Of a stretch of DNA of 6,643 bases, positions 5,679-6,643 are shown in pieces. The notes beneath the pieces were generated by a model. The model was not told the origin of the DNA. It saw only the letters and a program-made list of their open reading frames with translations, and did not search any database. Where the stretch lies: NCBI GenBank assembly GCA_002348225.1, contig DEAP01000033.1, positions 1 to 6,643 on the forward strand, read 5' to 3'. The stretch's first letter is position 1. Each line of letters begins with the position of its first letter. Position numbers and translations under genes: made by a program. This DNA comes from Dehalococcoidia bacterium UBA2979. GTDB taxonomy: Bacteria > Chloroflexota > Dehalococcoidia > UBA2979.

Positions 5679-6560
5679 ATGGCTAATAATTCGAATGAAA
5701 TGATGCAAATACAGTCGCTGATACGTGAGGACGAATCTCTAGCATTGCGTATTGCAACTGCCGACGTGCCTGATCTGCGAGACTCTGACGTTCTCGTGAG
5801 AATCGAGGCGGCTCCTATCAATCCATCTGACCTCGGTGTCTTGTTCGGTCCAGCAGACATGGAATCTGCAAGTTATTCCGAAGATGCTGGGTCCCCTGTG
5901 GTTAATGCTCCTATTGCGTCGCACTTAATGCCCAGCGTTGAGGGTCGCATTGGACAAAGTATGCCAGTCGGAAATGAGGGAGCAGGGGTCGTTGTAGCTA
6001 CTGGTGATTCAGAAGAGGCACAAAAGCTTCTAGGCAGCGTGGTTGGCTTCGCCGGAGGCGGCACCTATTCCGAATATAAAAGAGTTCGTGCAGACCAGTG
6101 CATAGTTGTTCCGGACGGGACCAGCCCGGCTCAAAGCGCTTCATGTTTTGTAAATCCAATGACAGTTCTTGGGTTTGTCGGAACCATGAGGCGTGAAGGT
6201 CATTCAGCCATAGTCCATACAGCGGCAGCGTCGAACTTAGGCCAAATGCTGCAAAAAGTGGCGCTTGAGGAGCAATTTGACCTGATCAACATCGTTCGCT
6301 CATCTGAACAGGAGGAAATCTTACGCAACATCGGAGCTACGTTCATCTGCAACTCAAGCTCTGACACGTTTAAATCCGACCTCACTGAGGCACTGATCCA
6401 GACCGGTGCTACATTGGGTTTCGATGCAACTGGGGGAGGTAAACTCACCAACGACATCTTGGCATGTATGGAACGAGCGGCTATCAGCACATCACCCGGA
6501 TTCAGTAGGTACGGCTCGACTGTGCACAAGCAGGTCTACATCTATGGCGGTCTTGACTGA
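5679..6560 (+). CDS. Medium-chain dehydrogenase/reductase (enoyl-thioester reductase-like), cut short by an in-frame TGA
   Basis: The reading frame gives 293 residues before TGA 6558-6560. It belongs to the MDR superfamily, close to the zinc-free quinone oxidoreductase/2-enoyl thioester reductase-like group that uses NAD(P)H. The GroES-like N-terminal domain is visible (DVLVRIEAAPINPSDLGVLFG, then MPVGNEGAGVVVATG), followed by SAQSASCFVNP-like sequence (PAQSASCFVNPMTVLGFV). The Rossmann domain starts near residue 175 with HSAIVHTAAASNLGQML in place of the common GxGxxG loop. No Cys/His set for a structural or catalytic zinc is seen. Family members run to roughly 370 residues as I recall them, and the ending here (HKQVYIYGGLD) is an internal site in them: homologous sequence continues in the same frame beyond the TGA. 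The product would therefore lose the end of the cofactor domain and the C-terminal part. It follows the arylsulfotransferase-like gene by 32 bases in the same unit. It may be a recent pseudogene, a read-through gene or carry a sequencing error. Confidence 0.82.
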   Translation: MANNSNEMMQIQSLIREDESLALRIATADVPDLRDSDVLVRIEAAPINPSDLGVLFGPADMESASYSEDAGSPVVNAPIASHLMPSVEGRIGQSMPVGNEGAGVVVATGDSEEAQKLLGSVVGFAGGGTYSEYKRVRADQCIVVPDGTSPAQSASCFVNPMTVLGFVGTMRREGHSAIVHTAAASNLGQMLQKVALEEQFDLINIVRSSEQEEILRNIGATFICNSSSDTFKSDLTEALIQTGATLGFDATGGGKLTNDILACMERAAISTSPGFSRYGSTVHKQVYIYGGLD

Positions 6561-6643
6561 AACCCTACTGTTCTTAATCGAAGTTACGGAATGGCATGGG
6601 GAATTGGGGGATGGTTGCTCACTCCTTATCTTCAAATTGCAGG
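6561..6643 (+). pseudogene. Continuation of the reductase-like gene after the in-frame TGA (3' partial)
   Basis: Directly after TGA 6558-6560 and in the same frame, 27 codons remain open to the window edge. They read NPTVLNRSYGMAWGIG and then GWLLTPYLQIAG. From memory, this matches the part of the same MDR family that follows YIYGGLD (pattern GGLDxxPTxxNRxFGMAWGxGGWLLTPFL). Thus no bases are shifted and a single codon separates the two halves. Two TGG Trp codons occur here, so standard Trp coding is in use. The rest of the gene lies outside the window. Confidence 0.7.

Noticed and set aside
6558..6560. TGA reassigned as an amino acid, or read as selenocysteine
   Set aside because: TGA is a working stop at 1933-1935, since the frame after it has no homology and would run into the next gene. 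Trp is encoded by TGG throughout, and Cys/Sec is not expected at this position of the family.

Overview
The window is a compact, one-directional stretch of bacterial DNA. Every convincing gene is on the + strand and the gaps are short: 95, 37, 64, -8, 13 and 32 bases. Base composition is balanced by eye (roughly 45-50% GC, not computed). Shine-Dalgarno sites are clear and GTG starts are common. The families present (CaiB-type CoA transferase, acyl-CoA dehydrogenase, arylsulfotransferase-like propeller protein, homocysteine S-methyltransferase) suggest a heterotrophic, possibly marine bacterium of the Proteobacteria or SAR202-like Chloroflexota kind. The taxonomy is a weak inference; no rRNA, tRNA or other marker is present.

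Layout: (1) 1-201, the C-terminal end of a membrane transporter, probably MFS. (2) 202-296, an AT-rich gap with a perfect TATAAT hexamer and a strong ribosome binding site. (3) 297-953, a 1-Cys (Prdx6-type) peroxiredoxin starting at GTG. (4) 991-1935, a homocysteine S-methyltransferase-family protein with the GGCCG zinc motif but a His at the usual first-Cys site. (5) 2000-3196, an acyl-CoA dehydrogenase. (6) 3189-4460, a CaiB/BaiF (family III) CoA transferase overlapping the dehydrogenase by 8 bases. (7) 4474-5646, an arylsulfotransferase-like beta-propeller protein with no visible signal peptide. (8) 5679 to the window edge, a medium-chain dehydrogenase/reductase of the enoyl-thioester-reductase-like type, interrupted by an in-frame TGA at 6558-6560, after which the same frame continues with recognisable family sequence.

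Genes 5 to 8 look like one transcription unit for a CoA-thioester pathway. The CoA transferase would activate a carboxylic acid, the dehydrogenase would introduce an alpha,beta double bond, and the reductase-like protein could act on an enoyl or quinone intermediate. The substrate cannot be read from the sequence. The methyltransferase and the arylsulfotransferase-like protein hint at a methylated or sulfated/aromatic compound, but this is inference. The peroxiredoxin may have its own promoter and may be translationally linked to the methyltransferase by a hairpin across their junction. No mobile elements, CRISPR arrays, RNA genes or stretches over 300 bases without a gene were seen. The most notable observation is the interrupted reductase gene.
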